Counted from the stretch's first letter, positions 1 through 8,747 are shown. The stretch is DNA of 64,000 nucleotides from JAPOKJ01 sp031421635 (GCA_031421635.1 JANOPA010000072.1:80174-144173), one strand, 5' to 3'. Program-made: numbers and translations. Notes: generated by a model from the letters alone, not told the origin.

Positions 1-1311
1 AGTCTTTTGTTTTTTAAGATTGGCGATCAGCGCATGCCTGTTGAGGTGGTTCACGCCCTGGGCGCTATTAAAGAGGCTGCAGCCAAGGTTAATCATGAGC
101 TTGAACTTCTAGAGCCTGCGCGGGCGCGTGCCATAGCCGAGGCCGCGCATCAAGTGTCGACCGGTCTGCACGACGACCAGTTCCCCCTTTCCGTTTGGCA
201 AACCGGGTCGGGAACACAAACCAATATGAATGTCAACGAGGTTATAGCCAATTTGGCGTCAAGCTTTATTGGTTTGGAAGCTGGCTTAAGTCGCATGATC
301 CACCCGAATGACGAGGTGAATCTTGGACAGTCAAGCAATGATTGCTTTCCAAGTGCGATGCATATTGCAGTGTTGCGTGAAAATCAAACTCGCCTCGTGC
401 CGGCTTTGCAAAGCTTGCGCTCAGCCCTTGGCGACAAGGCGCAACAGTTTAAAAACGTTATCAAAGTCGGTCGTACGCACTTACAGGACGCCACACCTGT
501 CACGCTTGGACAGGAGTTTGGCGGCTACGAGGCTCAGCTACAACTTTGCCTGTCCAGTTTGGAGTTCTCCATAAAAGCCTTGTATCAATTAGCGCTTGGA
601 GGTACGGCCGTCGGTACTGGGTTGAATACCCATCCGCAGTTTGCTGAAAATGTGATCCAACAACTTTCAGAAAAGTTGAGCTTGCCTTTGAGACAATCCG
701 GCAATCTTTTTGCCGCCATGGCGGGTCATGAGCCGCTTGTGGCCTACCATTCAAGTCTCAAGTTAGCCGCCATTGCCGTTACTAAAATCGCCAATGACAT
801 TCGGTTGATGGCAAGTGGGCCGCGTGCCGGCTTTGGAGAATTACTCATCCCTCAAAATGAAGCGGGCAGCTCCATCATGCCCTCAAAGGTGAACCCTACG
901 CAGATCGAAGCACTTACGATGGTGTGTATACAGGTGCAGGGCTTAGATTTGAGTATTGGACTCGCTGCAGCCTCAGGACAGTTTGAACTTAATGCCAATA
1001 AGCCTCTGATTATTTTCGATATTCTTGAAAGCATCCGACTCTTTTCGGATGCGCTGAATAGTTTCGTTCAACACTGCCTCGTCGGTGTGACTGCAAACCA
1101 AGAGCATTTGGAAGTCCAAGTACAGAATTCACTGATGCTGGTCACGGCCCTGGCCCCGCACATTGGCTACGATAATGCCGCGCGCTGTGCAAAGTACGCC
1201 TTCGAGCAAAAACTCAGTTTGCGGGAAGCCGCGATCAAGTTAGATCTCGTCAGTGGCACCAATTTTGATCTCTGGGTTGATCCTCGCAAGATGACTGGCA
1301 TCAATTATTAG
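1..1311 (+). CDS. fumC: Fumarate hydratase class II, 5' end outside window
   Basis: Catalyses reversible hydration of fumarate to L-malate in the TCA cycle; soluble homotetramer without an Fe-S cluster. The reading frame is open from base 1, and its first codons (S-L-L-F-F-K-I) match the region about 30 residues into FumC, so the true start lies upstream. Visible signatures include the substrate-loop motif GSSIMPSKVNP, TGSGTQTNMNVNEV near the N-terminus, GRTHLQDATPVTLGQEF and NLGQSSNDCFPS. The C-terminus is complete and ends about 28 nt before the next gene on the same strand. Family assignment is secure; only the N-terminus is missing. Confidence 0.96.
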   Translation, partial: SLLFFKIGDQRMPVEVVHALGAIKEAAAKVNHELELLEPARARAIAEAAHQVSTGLHDDQFPLSVWQTGSGTQTNMNVNEVIANLASSFIGLEAGLSRMIHPNDEVNLGQSSNDCFPSAMHIAVLRENQTRLVPALQSLRSALGDKAQQFKNVIKVGRTHLQDATPVTLGQEFGGYEAQLQLCLSSLEFSIKALYQLALGGTAVGTGLNTHPQFAENVIQQLSEKLSLPLRQSGNLFAAMAGHEPLVAYHSSLKLAAIAVTKIANDIRLMASGPRAGFGELLIPQNEAGSSIMPSKVNPTQIEALTMVCIQVQGLDLSIGLAAASGQFELNANKPLIIFDILESIRLFSDALNSFVQHCLVGVTANQEHLEVQVQNSLMLVTALAPHIGYDNAARCAKYAFEQKLSLREAAIKLDLVSGTNFDLWVDPRKMTGINY

Positions 1312-1339
1312 AGTTCACATTAACCCACAAAGGATTCTT

Positions 1340-2071
1340 ATGAGTACGCCAGCAAATTTAAAACCAATACCACCAAGTAGTTTGTCCATGCAAAAATCTG
1401 ACTTTACCTCGGAAGGATCGCCTCCTCCCGGCATGGTCAGTGGTTTGGAGCCTGCAAATCAAGACGCCCAAGCGGGCACATCTCCGCGCAGTAGTTCTGA
1501 CCCCACGTCGATTCAAGTGGCCGTGCTTGTCGGTAGCCTTCGTAAAGAATCCTTTAACCTTAAGTTGGCAAAGGCAATAGAGAAGATAGCACCTGTTGAG
1601 TTTCTGTTTTTACACGCAAATATCGCCGATCTGCCGCTCTACAATCAAGATCATGATGAGAAGAACGCAGACTCAGTGATTCGCCTGAAAGCCGTAATTA
1701 CTTCGGCTCAGGCACTTCTTTTCGTCACACCAGAATACAACCGCTCAGTGCCGGGAGTTCTGAAGAATGCTATTGATCACGGCTCTCGTCCTTATGGTCA
1801 AAGTGTTTGGGCAGGAAAGCCCGCTGGAGTGATCGGTGCCTCGGTTGGAGCGATTGGAACCGCGATGGCACAACAGCATTTACGAAACTGTCTAGCTTAC
1901 TTGGATGTCCCCACCATGGGTCAACCGGAAGCTTTTATTCATGCCCGCGAGGGGTTCTTTGATGAGAACGGGGAATTCGGAAAGTCTAGCGCTAAGTTCA
2001 TGGCCACTTGGGTTACTCAATATTGCGCCTGGGTCAGCAGCCATCTTGCAATGCAGTCCACCGCAAAATAG
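1340..2071 (+). CDS. NADPH-dependent FMN reductase (ChrR/YieF-like flavodoxin fold)
   Basis: A 243-residue protein whose residues from about 55 onward form a flavodoxin-like FMN_red domain: VLVGSLRKESFNLKLA (FMN phosphate loop) and TPEYNRSVPGVLKNAID, typical of NAD(P)H-dependent quinone, chromate or azo reductases. The likely role is two-electron reduction of quinones or xenobiotics in the cytoplasm. The first ~50 residues are a Pro/Ser-rich, low-complexity extension absent from typical ~190-residue relatives. The ATG at 1340 follows an AAAGGA ribosome site. An internal ATG near residue 32 is an alternative start. Physiological substrate unknown. Confidence 0.88.
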   Translation: MSTPANLKPIPPSSLSMQKSDFTSEGSPPPGMVSGLEPANQDAQAGTSPRSSSDPTSIQVAVLVGSLRKESFNLKLAKAIEKIAPVEFLFLHANIADLPLYNQDHDEKNADSVIRLKAVITSAQALLFVTPEYNRSVPGVLKNAIDHGSRPYGQSVWAGKPAGVIGASVGAIGTAMAQQHLRNCLAYLDVPTMGQPEAFIHAREGFFDENGEFGKSSAKFMATWVTQYCAWVSSHLAMQSTAK

Positions 2072-2096
2072 CCTTCAAACAGATCAAGGAGCCGCC

Positions 2097-2858
2097 GTGA
2101 AGAAGTCCCACTCCGTAAACGATCTAAAGATCAATTGTTTACTTGCTGTGCTTACTCCGGTTTTGTGGCTGCAGTCTCGCCAGGTGAGGCAAAAGACACC
2201 GCGTTTACCCGAAGCCGCTGGTCCTCGGCAGGGCCAGGTCGGCCACGGAGAGCTTTTAAAGGTTCTCGTCGTTGGGGATTCTGGCGCCGCCGGGGTAGGT
2301 GTTCAATTAATGGACGAAGGCCTATGTGGTCAACTCGTGGCACGATTGAGTGACGAGTACACAGTCGACTGGAAGGTCATTGCGATCAACGGGCTTGATT
2401 CCCCAGGCATGATCGAGCTGCTTGAAGAAGAAGCAGCAGACGAGTTCGACGTGGTTGTTGTTTCGCTTGGCGCGAATGACGCTACCTCGCTATGCCCACC
2501 CGATCAATGGTCACAGTTGCAGGAGACGGTCGCCGCCTTAATTAAGCGACAGTTCAGTCCAAGAGTCTTGGTGCACAGCGCTGTGCCTCCTATGCACGCC
2601 TGCCTCGCGTTGCCACAGCCTCTGCGGTGGTTCATGGGGTGTTGGGCTGGGGAGATGAATCGGCGCTTAACAAATGCCGTGCAAACAAAGCAGCTAATTT
2701 CGGATCGACGCCTTTGCAAGCGTACCGTGCATTGGCATCCTGAGACTACGACGACCTTTGGAATGTCGGAAGACGGTATACATCCCAGTGCACTAGGATA
2801 TGCCGTATGGGCTCAAACGTTAAGCACGCACATTAGAGCCCATCTTAAAGCTCGCTAA
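2097..2858 (+). CDS. SGNH/GDSL-family hydrolase
   Basis: A 253-residue protein with the SGNH hydrolase blocks: block I VVGDSGAAGVGV (nucleophile Ser), block III SLGANDATS and block V DGIHPSALGY (catalytic Asp/His). It probably acts as an esterase, lipase or thioesterase; substrate not predictable. The start is taken as GTG 2097, preceded by AAGGAG. The frame stays open further upstream, but that part overlaps the FMN reductase gene. The first ~20 residues are hydrophobic (INCLLAVLTPVLWL), suggesting membrane anchoring or export. Confidence 0.85.
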   Translation: MKKSHSVNDLKINCLLAVLTPVLWLQSRQVRQKTPRLPEAAGPRQGQVGHGELLKVLVVGDSGAAGVGVQLMDEGLCGQLVARLSDEYTVDWKVIAINGLDSPGMIELLEEEAADEFDVVVVSLGANDATSLCPPDQWSQLQETVAALIKRQFSPRVLVHSAVPPMHACLALPQPLRWFMGCWAGEMNRRLTNAVQTKQLISDRRLCKRTVHWHPETTTTFGMSEDGIHPSALGYAVWAQTLSTHIRAHLKAR

Positions 2859-2907
2859 GGTATGGCACTTTTTTAAATGGTGCCAATCCCTAAATATTGC
2901 TTTTTCC

Positions 2908-3339
2908 TCACTTACGGGGCTTCTTAAGCGACCAAGTGCCCAGAGTACTGTCAAAAGTGTGGGTGCTCGTGAATGCATCTCGTTCTCGTTTCACTTCGTC
3001 GCGTGACATCGTGCTCATGTCTCTTGGCGTCCCTGGGATTTTGACCCAGTCTTGAGTGCCCGCGTCATAGCGATTCAAGCTCAAAAATTTGTCGCGCTCA
3101 GCAACAATTTCGCCCCGGGATTTGATACCCTTTGGAGGTTCGTATTCTGGCTTTAAAGTCCAGATGTCGAGCACGTCATCGTAGCGATGGGATTTCATGA
3201 AGTCCTGTCTCTCCATCTTGACCTCGTTACGAGTTGATGGCGTACCGGTATTTGTGGTCGACGTTTGCGCGAGTGCAAGCGTCGATGTGGCCGCAAACGC
3301 AAGAGCAATTAGGGCTGAAATACTGTTGAGTTTTTTCAT
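2908..3339 (-). CDS. Secreted protein with three ~35-residue repeats, function unknown
   Basis: A 143-residue protein starting at ATG 3339 (MKKLNSISALIALAFAA...) with a Sec signal peptide probably cut after ALAQ. The mature part is three imperfect repeats following R-x-E-(V/I)-x-x-E-R-(D/Q)-x-F, a D, then a terminal W-x-x-(K)-P: EVKMERQDFM...DIWTLKP, EIVAERDKFL...DWVKIP and EVKRERDAFT...GTWSLKKP. I do not recognise a named family with confidence; similar short exported proteins occur in Burkholderiales. The promoter region carries a copy of the Crp/Fnr-like site at 3405-3420, suggesting stress-linked expression. Confidence 0.75.
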   Translation of the reverse strand: MKKLNSISALIALAFAATSTLALAQTSTTNTGTPSTRNEVKMERQDFMKSHRYDDVLDIWTLKPEYEPPKGIKSRGEIVAERDKFLSLNRYDAGTQDWVKIPGTPRDMSTMSRDEVKRERDAFTSTHTFDSTLGTWSLKKPRK

Positions 3340-3377
3340 AGTCGTTAATCCAATCGTGGTGATAAGTAGAGAAGCTA

Positions 3378-3420
3378 AGCTTGACTGGGTTTGAGAAAAA
3401 AATCCGTGCGTTGCCGTACG
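3378..3420 (-). promoter_or_regulatory. Crp/Fnr-like class II promoter site
   Basis: In gene sense CGTACG-GCAA-CGCACG (3405-3420), then 21 nt, then the -10-like hexamer CAAGCT (3378-3383). It lies 66 nt upstream of the triple-repeat protein start at 3339. The inferred transcription start, near 3371, leaves a ~32-nt leader. Confidence 0.55.
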
Positions 3421-3481
3421 CACCAGTCAAGCCAGATGACAGCCCAAAACATATGGATTGGGCCGAGAATGCTCTCGAAAA

Positions 3482-4627
3482 TTACGGCACGCGGCGCTCG
3501 GTCTCTATCTTGTCGATTTCAACCCGCCGATTGGGTGCTAAACATAAAATTAGTGTCGGCCTTTTCTTGTCGGTGCACTCAACAATCGGATTGTTTTCAC
3601 CTTTTCCAATGGCGGTCAGTCGATTGGCAGCGATACCTTTGTTAAGCAGGTATTTCTTGACCGCGTCAGCGCGTCTCTGTGAAAGTTTTAAGTTATAGGC
3701 GGGTGATCCGATGCGATCGGTATAGCCTGAAATCACAACGCTGTTGACCTGTGCATTTTGTTTCAAAAAGCTTACCACCTCGTCGAGCTTTGCATGCTGG
3801 GGAGGAAGCACTGAGCTGTTGAAACCAAATAGCTCGGTGGCCGAGATGGTCACCTTTTCATACTTTGGAGCCGGTGGTGGCAAAGGTGGCTCCACTGGCG
3901 CAGGCGCTGGCGCTGGCGGAGTAGCCGGTGCAGGGGCCGGTGCAGGGGCCGGTGTGGGCGCCACTGCTACGGGTGGCTCTACGGGTGTTGGAGCAATGGG
4001 CGGAGGTGGGGTCGGAGTCTCGACCACGCGCATGGGTTGGGTCGACCCGCCAAAAGTGTAAATCAGGCCCAAAGTGAACAAATTACTATTGGCCCGACTG
4101 AATCCAAAGTCATTGCTTCGAATGAAAGTATGTGAACGCCGCACGTCCGCCTGCCCCCCCCAACTCGGAGAGAACGAATATTGAAATCCAAGTCCGGCTG
4201 TGACAAAGGAGGACGTTCCCGACTTGTTAGGACCTGCCGACTTCACCTTATCGTATTCCCCACCCGCACCGAACAGAGCATAGGGCCGAAATCGTTCACG
4301 AGAGAACATGTAAAGGCCGGCCACGTCGAGCGTGGTATGTTGAAGCTCGGTGCCAGCTTTACTTGAACTCGCAAAGGAGGGGCCAAACTGTATGTCCCAG
4401 GAGGGAGACAAAACTTTACCAACTCTTAGTCCGAAACCCTCTCCGCGACGATCTACGCCAAATCTATTTTCCGGATCGAAGATACTTGCGCTTGGTACGA
4501 TATACCACGGGGCCCTGGCAGTCCCATTGCTAGGGTCGCCATACATACTACCTTGTGCATTGGTGGGGGTCGGCGTTGCTGCGCCGATCAATGCAGCCAT
4601 AACGCTACAGTGTTTAAAGGTTTTCAT
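3482..4627 (-). CDS. OmpA-family outer membrane protein (beta-barrel + Pro-rich linker + OmpA C domain)
   Basis: A 381-residue protein starting at ATG 4627, with signal peptide MKTFKHCSVMAALIGAATP...NAQG. Residues ~25-210 form an eight-strand-type barrel (aromatic/Gly alternation, ending LGLIYTFGG). Residues ~215-270 are a Pro/Ala-rich linker (APAPAPAPAT). Residues ~275-380 are the peptidoglycan-binding OmpA domain (VVISGYTDRIGSPAYNLKLS, RRADAVKKYL, APNRRVEI). It tethers the outer membrane to peptidoglycan. The gene is divergent from the lipid-transport operon across ~200 bp. Barrel class and any pore activity are inferred. Confidence 0.9.
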   Translation of the reverse strand: MKTFKHCSVMAALIGAATPTPTNAQGSMYGDPSNGTARAPWYIVPSASIFDPENRFGVDRRGEGFGLRVGKVLSPSWDIQFGPSFASSSKAGTELQHTTLDVAGLYMFSRERFRPYALFGAGGEYDKVKSAGPNKSGTSSFVTAGLGFQYSFSPSWGGQADVRRSHTFIRSNDFGFSRANSNLFTLGLIYTFGGSTQPMRVVETPTPPPPIAPTPVEPPVAVAPTPAPAPAPAPATPPAPAPAPVEPPLPPPAPKYEKVTISATELFGFNSSVLPPQHAKLDEVVSFLKQNAQVNSVVISGYTDRIGSPAYNLKLSQRRADAVKKYLLNKGIAANRLTAIGKGENNPIVECTDKKRPTLILCLAPNRRVEIDKIETERRVP

Positions 4628-4773
4628 AGGAATGTCTTCACTCGTTAAGATAAACCTGAGCAGTCCGTGCACGACTGCGGAAGCTTTAGACTGAGTGAAT
4701 GAATCGCCTCGAGTTATCGGCAAACACGCCGTATGAATGTAGTTTTTGTCCTACTTGTAGCGTTTTGGTTGGG

Positions 4774-4816
4774 TGTCGGTTAGCGCACAGATATTGTTCG
4801 CATATGGGCCTAGCAT
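4774..4816 (+). promoter_or_regulatory. Possible Crp/Fnr-like promoter site for MCE operon
   Basis: TGTCGG-TTAG-CGCACA followed by GAT, then at the standard 21-nt spacing the hexamer TAGCAT (4811-4816). The left arm is imperfect. The inferred transcription start, near 4823, lies just before the ATG at 4828, which argues against the earlier in-frame ATGs at 4699 and 4804 being used from this promoter. Confidence 0.4.
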
Positions 4817-4827
4817 CGCGGGTAAAT

Positions 4828-5994
4828 ATGAACTCAGACCCCGCACGATTTTCCGAAGTTTCAGGAGGCGAAAAAAGAACCATTGAGGTTTCGGGTGGAT
4901 GGACCGCCGTTCAAATTTCGGAAGTCATCGCAAATATCGAGAACGTACCCGTCGGGTCGGGCGAGAATCCGTCGATACGCGTTGACGCATCGAAGATTTC
5001 AAAACTAGACAGTGCTGGCGCCTGGGCTCTCTTGCATCTTATGGCGCGTTTAAGTCAGGGCCGTACACCGGTGCCAATTACAGACTTGCCCGAGAGATTC
5101 TCTAAGCTTCTTGAAGCGGTTAAGAAGAACATTGCAAACGGTCAGGTAGTCGCACCGAAAGCCTCCCTCTGGAATCACGCCAAAATAGGCGGTCGGATAA
5201 AAAATGTGACGGCGTGGCTTGGCGCATTTGTGGTCGTGAGTTTAAATAATGGCCTCTCGTTGCTGAGCTTTTTCGGTGAAACCGCCGTGGCCCTCGGAGC
5301 CAGTGTAATTCATCCCTCTCGGTTTCGCGTGAGGCCAGTGTTGTTTAATTTGAGAACGGCCGGATTTGATGCGCTGCCGATCGTGGGTCTTTTGTCGTTG
5401 CTGCTTGGCGTGGTCGTTGCCTATCAAAGTGCGGACCAGTTACGTAACTACGGCGCCAGCATTTTTGTCGTTGATATCGTTGGACTGTCAATGGTTCGGG
5501 AGTTTTCTCCCTTGATCGTGGCGATTATTATCGCGGGGCGGTCTGGGTCTGCGTATGCCGCGCAAATTGGCACAATGGCCGTTACTGAAGAGTTAGATTC
5601 GCTCAGCACCATTGGGGTCTCCTCCATCGAACTGCTGGTCATTCCTAAGGTACTCGCCTTAGCAATTGCCATGCCCTTACTCACAGTCTATTCCGATGTT
5701 CTGGGGGTTTTTGGTGGGATGCTTATGGCCAATCAGCAACTCGGCATTGGGTTTGTAGAATTCTCGGATCGATTAGTCAAAGCTGTGAGCGTGACGTCGT
5801 TTATGACCGGGCTAGGCAAAGTCCCCGTATTTGCATTGGTGATCGCGATGGTCAGTTGTTTTCAGGGCTTTAAGACCAAGGGCGGAGCAGAGAGTGTGGG
5901 ACGCCAAACGACCAAGAGCGTTGTGCAGTCCATCTTTTGGGTCATCGTCGTCGACGCCATGTTTTCCGTCGCCTTTAACACCCTGGACCTGTGA
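4828..5994 (+). CDS. MlaE-type ABC permease with N-terminal STAS (MlaB-like) domain
   Basis: Inner-membrane permease of an MCE lipid transporter. Residues ~10-110 are a STAS domain (IRVDASKISKLDSAGAWALL, as in MlaB/anti-sigma antagonists). The rest is a MlaE permease with several membrane segments and the conserved cytoplasmic region VREFSPLIVAIIIAGRSGSA and GTMAVTEELDSLSTIGV. In E. coli MlaB and MlaE are separate proteins; here they are fused. The start is uncertain: in-frame ATGs exist at 4699, 4804 and 4828, none with a strong ribosome site, and 4828 fits the inferred promoter best. The ATPase gene begins 2 nt after the stop. Substrate is presumably phospholipid, by family. Confidence 0.9.
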   Translation: MNSDPARFSEVSGGEKRTIEVSGGWTAVQISEVIANIENVPVGSGENPSIRVDASKISKLDSAGAWALLHLMARLSQGRTPVPITDLPERFSKLLEAVKKNIANGQVVAPKASLWNHAKIGGRIKNVTAWLGAFVVVSLNNGLSLLSFFGETAVALGASVIHPSRFRVRPVLFNLRTAGFDALPIVGLLSLLLGVVVAYQSADQLRNYGASIFVVDIVGLSMVREFSPLIVAIIIAGRSGSAYAAQIGTMAVTEELDSLSTIGVSSIELLVIPKVLALAIAMPLLTVYSDVLGVFGGMLMANQQLGIGFVEFSDRLVKAVSVTSFMTGLGKVPVFALVIAMVSCFQGFKTKGGAESVGRQTTKSVVQSIFWVIVVDAMFSVAFNTLDL

Positions 5995-5995
5995 C

Positions 5996-6799
5996 GTGCC
6001 TACGGGAAGCCAATCCGATGAGCGGGTCATTCAAATGATGAATGTCTCGACCAGTTTCGGTAACCATGTAGTGCACTCAGGCATCACTTTCGAGGTGCAA
6101 AAGCAAGAAGTCTTTGCAGTGATCGGCGGCAGCGGTTCGGGAAAGTCAACGCTTTTGCGCGAACTGATTTTGTTGCAAAAGCCGAGTTCGGGATCTATTA
6201 CGGTCCTAGGTGAAGATTTGGCCACTCTAACGGCATCGCAAGACCTCGCCTTGAGACAGCGCTGGGGCGTCATGTTCCAGCACGGCGGCTTGCTTGGTTC
6301 TCTGACCGTTAAAGAAAACGTCGGATTGCCGATGAGAGAACACACTAAGCTCGATGATCAAGTGATTGATGAAATAGCCTCATGGAAGTTGTCCTTGGTA
6401 GGTCTGGCCTCCGAGGTCGCTGCCAAGCTGCCTTCCGAGCTGAGTGGGGGCATGTTAAAACGCGCGTCCTTTGCCAGAGCCATGGCACTTGATCCAGAGT
6501 TACTTTTCCTCGATGAACCGACGGCGGGATTAGATCCTGCGAGTGCAGCCGGGATCGATGAGTTGATCCATACCCTGCGCGACCTTTTTGGTCTGACGAT
6601 CGTCATGATTACTCATGACCTCGATCTTCTTTGGCAAGTTTCTGATCGAGTCGCTGTGCTGGCCGACGGCAAAATACAAGCTCTTGGGTCAATGGAAGAA
6701 CTTTCGAAACTGAACATCCCAGCGGTACGTCAATTTTTCGATGGAGCACGAGGTCGTGCTGCGCAACCCTCTGGGAGAATGTCATCGAAACTAAAGTGA
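5996..6799 (+). CDS. MlaF-like ABC transporter ATPase
   Basis: A 267-residue ATPase energising the adjacent permease. Walker A is GGSGSGKST, the Q-loop MFQHGG, the signature LSGGMLKRASFARA, Walker B LLFLDEPTAGLDP, and the H-loop MITHDLD. Length matches E. coli MlaF (269). The start is placed at GTG 5996, 2 nt after the permease stop; the frame runs open further upstream inside the permease gene, but that part has no family similarity. The stop overlaps the next gene's GTG by 4 nt, indicating translational coupling. Confidence 0.93.
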   Translation: MPTGSQSDERVIQMMNVSTSFGNHVVHSGITFEVQKQEVFAVIGGSGSGKSTLLRELILLQKPSSGSITVLGEDLATLTASQDLALRQRWGVMFQHGGLLGSLTVKENVGLPMREHTKLDDQVIDEIASWKLSLVGLASEVAAKLPSELSGGMLKRASFARAMALDPELLFLDEPTAGLDPASAAGIDELIHTLRDLFGLTIVMITHDLDLLWQVSDRVAVLADGKIQALGSMEELSKLNIPAVRQFFDGARGRAAQPSGRMSSKLK

Positions 6800-7734
6800 A
6801 TTACGTCATCGTAGGCGCGTTTGTCATCCTGTTGGGAGGAGCCTTGATTGGTCTAGTTCTTTGGCTCGCGTCTGGAGGCGCATTCCAGAAGAAGTACGAT
6901 TATTATGCAGCCGTTGAAGATGAATCGGTCTCTGGCCTCAACCCTAACGCGCCGGTAAAGTACAACGGGGTTGAGGTGGGTAAGGTCAAAAGTATCACGC
7001 TCGATCAGTTAAACCCTCAGAAGGTTAACTTAGTGTTTGCAATAGAGCGGGGCACTCCAATTAAGATAAGTACGGTTGCGACTCTGAAGACTCAAGGACT
7101 TACGGGTATTGCCTATGTGGAGCTGAGCGGCGGAACTTCATCGGAACCTCTATTGGTGGCGACTGGGAATGGTCAATATCCCATGATTCCCACCAAGCCA
7201 TCCCTAAGCGCGCGTTTAGAGAACATGCTCTCGTCGGTGCTTGGCAAGATAGACGCAACCTCTAATTCTTTAAACGCCATCTTGAGCGAAGAGAATCTCA
7301 GTGCTTTGAAGAGTTCTTTAACCGACATTGCGGCAGTAGCCCGGACGATTTCGAGCCGTAAAAACGCGATTGACTCGGGCCTATTGAGCGCAAGTCGAAC
7401 GTTTGAAAATGCCTCTCGAATATCGTCGAAACTTGAACCCCAGATCGCGCCTCTCATCGACAAAGTTTCGCGAAGTGCCGATTCGATTGAGAAAATGGGT
7501 GCCGAACTAGCGCTCGCAAGTGCCAGCGCCACAAAAACGATCGACGTGGTCGGCGCTGACGTGCAGCGCTTTAGTTCAAGATCTCTCCCCGAACTGGACC
7601 GACTATTGAGCGAATTAAGTACGCTAACAGTGTCGCTACACCGTTTGAGTGAGCAAACTGAGCGTGATCCAAGAAGTTTGATTTTTGGTCGAAAAGGTGT
7701 CCCTGAAGGACCTGGTGAAATGGTATCCCAATGA
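6796..7734 (+). CDS. MCE (MlaD-family) lipid-binding protein
   Basis: A 312-residue inner-membrane-anchored periplasmic protein. One N-terminal membrane helix (VIVGAFVILLGGALIGLVLWL) is followed by a single MCE domain, residues ~35-120 (VSGLNPNAPVKYNGVEVGKV, TLKTQGLTGIAYVELSGG). A long helical tail, ~130-290, probably extends across the periplasm. MCE proteins form hexameric rings or tubes carrying lipid between membranes. The GTG start sits inside GTGA shared with the ATPase stop; the end overlaps the lipoprotein start (ATGA). Confidence 0.92.
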   Translation: MNYVIVGAFVILLGGALIGLVLWLASGGAFQKKYDYYAAVEDESVSGLNPNAPVKYNGVEVGKVKSITLDQLNPQKVNLVFAIERGTPIKISTVATLKTQGLTGIAYVELSGGTSSEPLLVATGNGQYPMIPTKPSLSARLENMLSSVLGKIDATSNSLNAILSEENLSALKSSLTDIAAVARTISSRKNAIDSGLLSASRTFENASRISSKLEPQIAPLIDKVSRSADSIEKMGAELALASASATKTIDVVGADVQRFSSRSLPELDRLLSELSTLTVSLHRLSEQTERDPRSLIFGRKGVPEGPGEMVSQ

Positions 7735-8354
7735 AACTTGCCGTATTGGTCGCCGCGCTGTTGGCGTTGCAGGGGTGTAGCGTACTGAAGCCGGAGAAAT
7801 CTATCGCGACGTCCTACTATTCGCTGGATTCGGTCGCGATGGTTGCACCTACGACAGTTGCGGGACAAACCTTTAAGCCTACTTTGATCATTAATCCGCC
7901 CTCGGCGGCAGCAGGTTTCGGAAGTTCAAGAATCATTTACCTAAGACAGCCTCACAAAGTGGAATACTTTGCCCACAGCGAATGGGTGGAAAGTCCCGCG
8001 AGGATGTTGGCTCCGCTATTAGTGGCAAGCCTACAAAGCTCAGGCATCTTTCGGGCAGTCGTCTTGACTCCTAGTGCTGTCGCGGCCGATTGGCGTCTTA
8101 ATACTGAAATCGTCCGATTGCAGCATGAGTTCTTGGGAGGCGCTAGCAAAGTACGGTTTACGTTAAGAGCGCACTACATAGACGAAAAGAACCGTCGAAT
8201 TATTGCAATTCGAGAGTTTGATGTCTCGGTAGAGTCTCCTACGGAAAATCCCTATGGCGGAGTGAACGCCGCGAATGCGGCAGTATCCAAAGTCTTACGT
8301 GATCTGTCGATATTCAGCGCAGAAGCTACAGCCCAACCCGTCCTTCCTAAATAG
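7731..8354 (+). CDS. ABC-type transport auxiliary lipoprotein (PqiC/DUF330-like)
   Basis: A 207-residue lipoprotein with signal peptide MKLAVLVAALLALQGCS and lipobox LQGC. The body shows the family's features: YYSLDS near the mature N-terminus, then R-P-H-K-V-E-Y-F-A-H-S-E-W. Its relatives include E. coli PqiC/YmbA, which sits at the outer membrane and partners an MCE protein. It is the last gene of the operon. A PqiC-type lipoprotein and the absence of a MlaC gene distinguish this system from classical Mla. Confidence 0.85.
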   Translation: MKLAVLVAALLALQGCSVLKPEKSIATSYYSLDSVAMVAPTTVAGQTFKPTLIINPPSAAAGFGSSRIIYLRQPHKVEYFAHSEWVESPARMLAPLLVASLQSSGIFRAVVLTPSAVAADWRLNTEIVRLQHEFLGGASKVRFTLRAHYIDEKNRRIIAIREFDVSVESPTENPYGGVNAANAAVSKVLRDLSIFSAEATAQPVLPK

Positions 8355-8370
8355 CCGACCAGGACGGGTT
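8335..8370. terminator. Hairpin between convergent genes, possible bidirectional terminator
   Basis: A perfect 10-bp inverted repeat AACCCGTCCT (8335-8344) / AGGACGGGTT (8361-8370) with a 16-nt loop containing the lipoprotein stop codon. It lies between the convergent MCE operon and BON gene. No long U-tract follows on either strand, so intrinsic termination is only likely. Confidence 0.45.
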
Positions 8371-8387
8371 GTGCAGGGCGAAAAATA

Positions 8388-8702
8388 TTACGGACGAACG
8401 GCGAGTTCGTTCTTAACAGCAGTTACGCCTTTGACCTTCCAAGTCAACGCTTCTGCTGTAGTTTTCTCAGCAGTGTTTTTAGCAAACCCGGACAACATCA
8501 CGGTGCCCTTGAGCGTCTCAACTCGGATTGAAGAAGCATCGACCAAGGCGTCCTCGACGAATCGAGCTTTGACGGCAACGGTGATGGCCGTATCGTCAAC
8601 ATAGGCGCCGACGCTTTCCTGACCACGAGTGACCGCGCAACCAGAAGCGGCGAGGGTGGATACGGCAATGGTGAAGGTGCAAAGAATTGTGCGAATGTTC
8701 AT
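8388..8702 (-). CDS. BON-domain lipoprotein
   Basis: A 104-residue protein starting at ATG 8702 with GGAG just upstream. The signal peptide has lipobox AASGC, followed by a single BON domain (ITVAVKARFVEDALVDASSIRVETLKGTVMLSGFA... ELAVRP), as in OsmY-like envelope stress proteins. BON domains bind phospholipid or envelope surfaces. A consensus Crp/Fnr-like site lies 73 nt upstream. Confidence 0.9.
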   Translation of the reverse strand: MNIRTILCTFTIAVSTLAASGCAVTRGQESVGAYVDDTAITVAVKARFVEDALVDASSIRVETLKGTVMLSGFAKNTAEKTTAEALTWKVKGVTAVKNELAVRP

Positions 8703-8747
8703 AATTGATCTCCATGACGCGTTTTTTCGGAGGGTTCCGATACGCCT

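Noticed and set aside
2862..2886. Possible hairpin TGGCAC/GTGCCA as a terminator
   Set aside because: Only six pairs with the T-run in the loop; too weak to support.
3744..4061. Gly/Ala-rich ORF opposite the OmpA-type gene
   Set aside because: It is the antisense of the proline-rich linker; composition explains the open frame.
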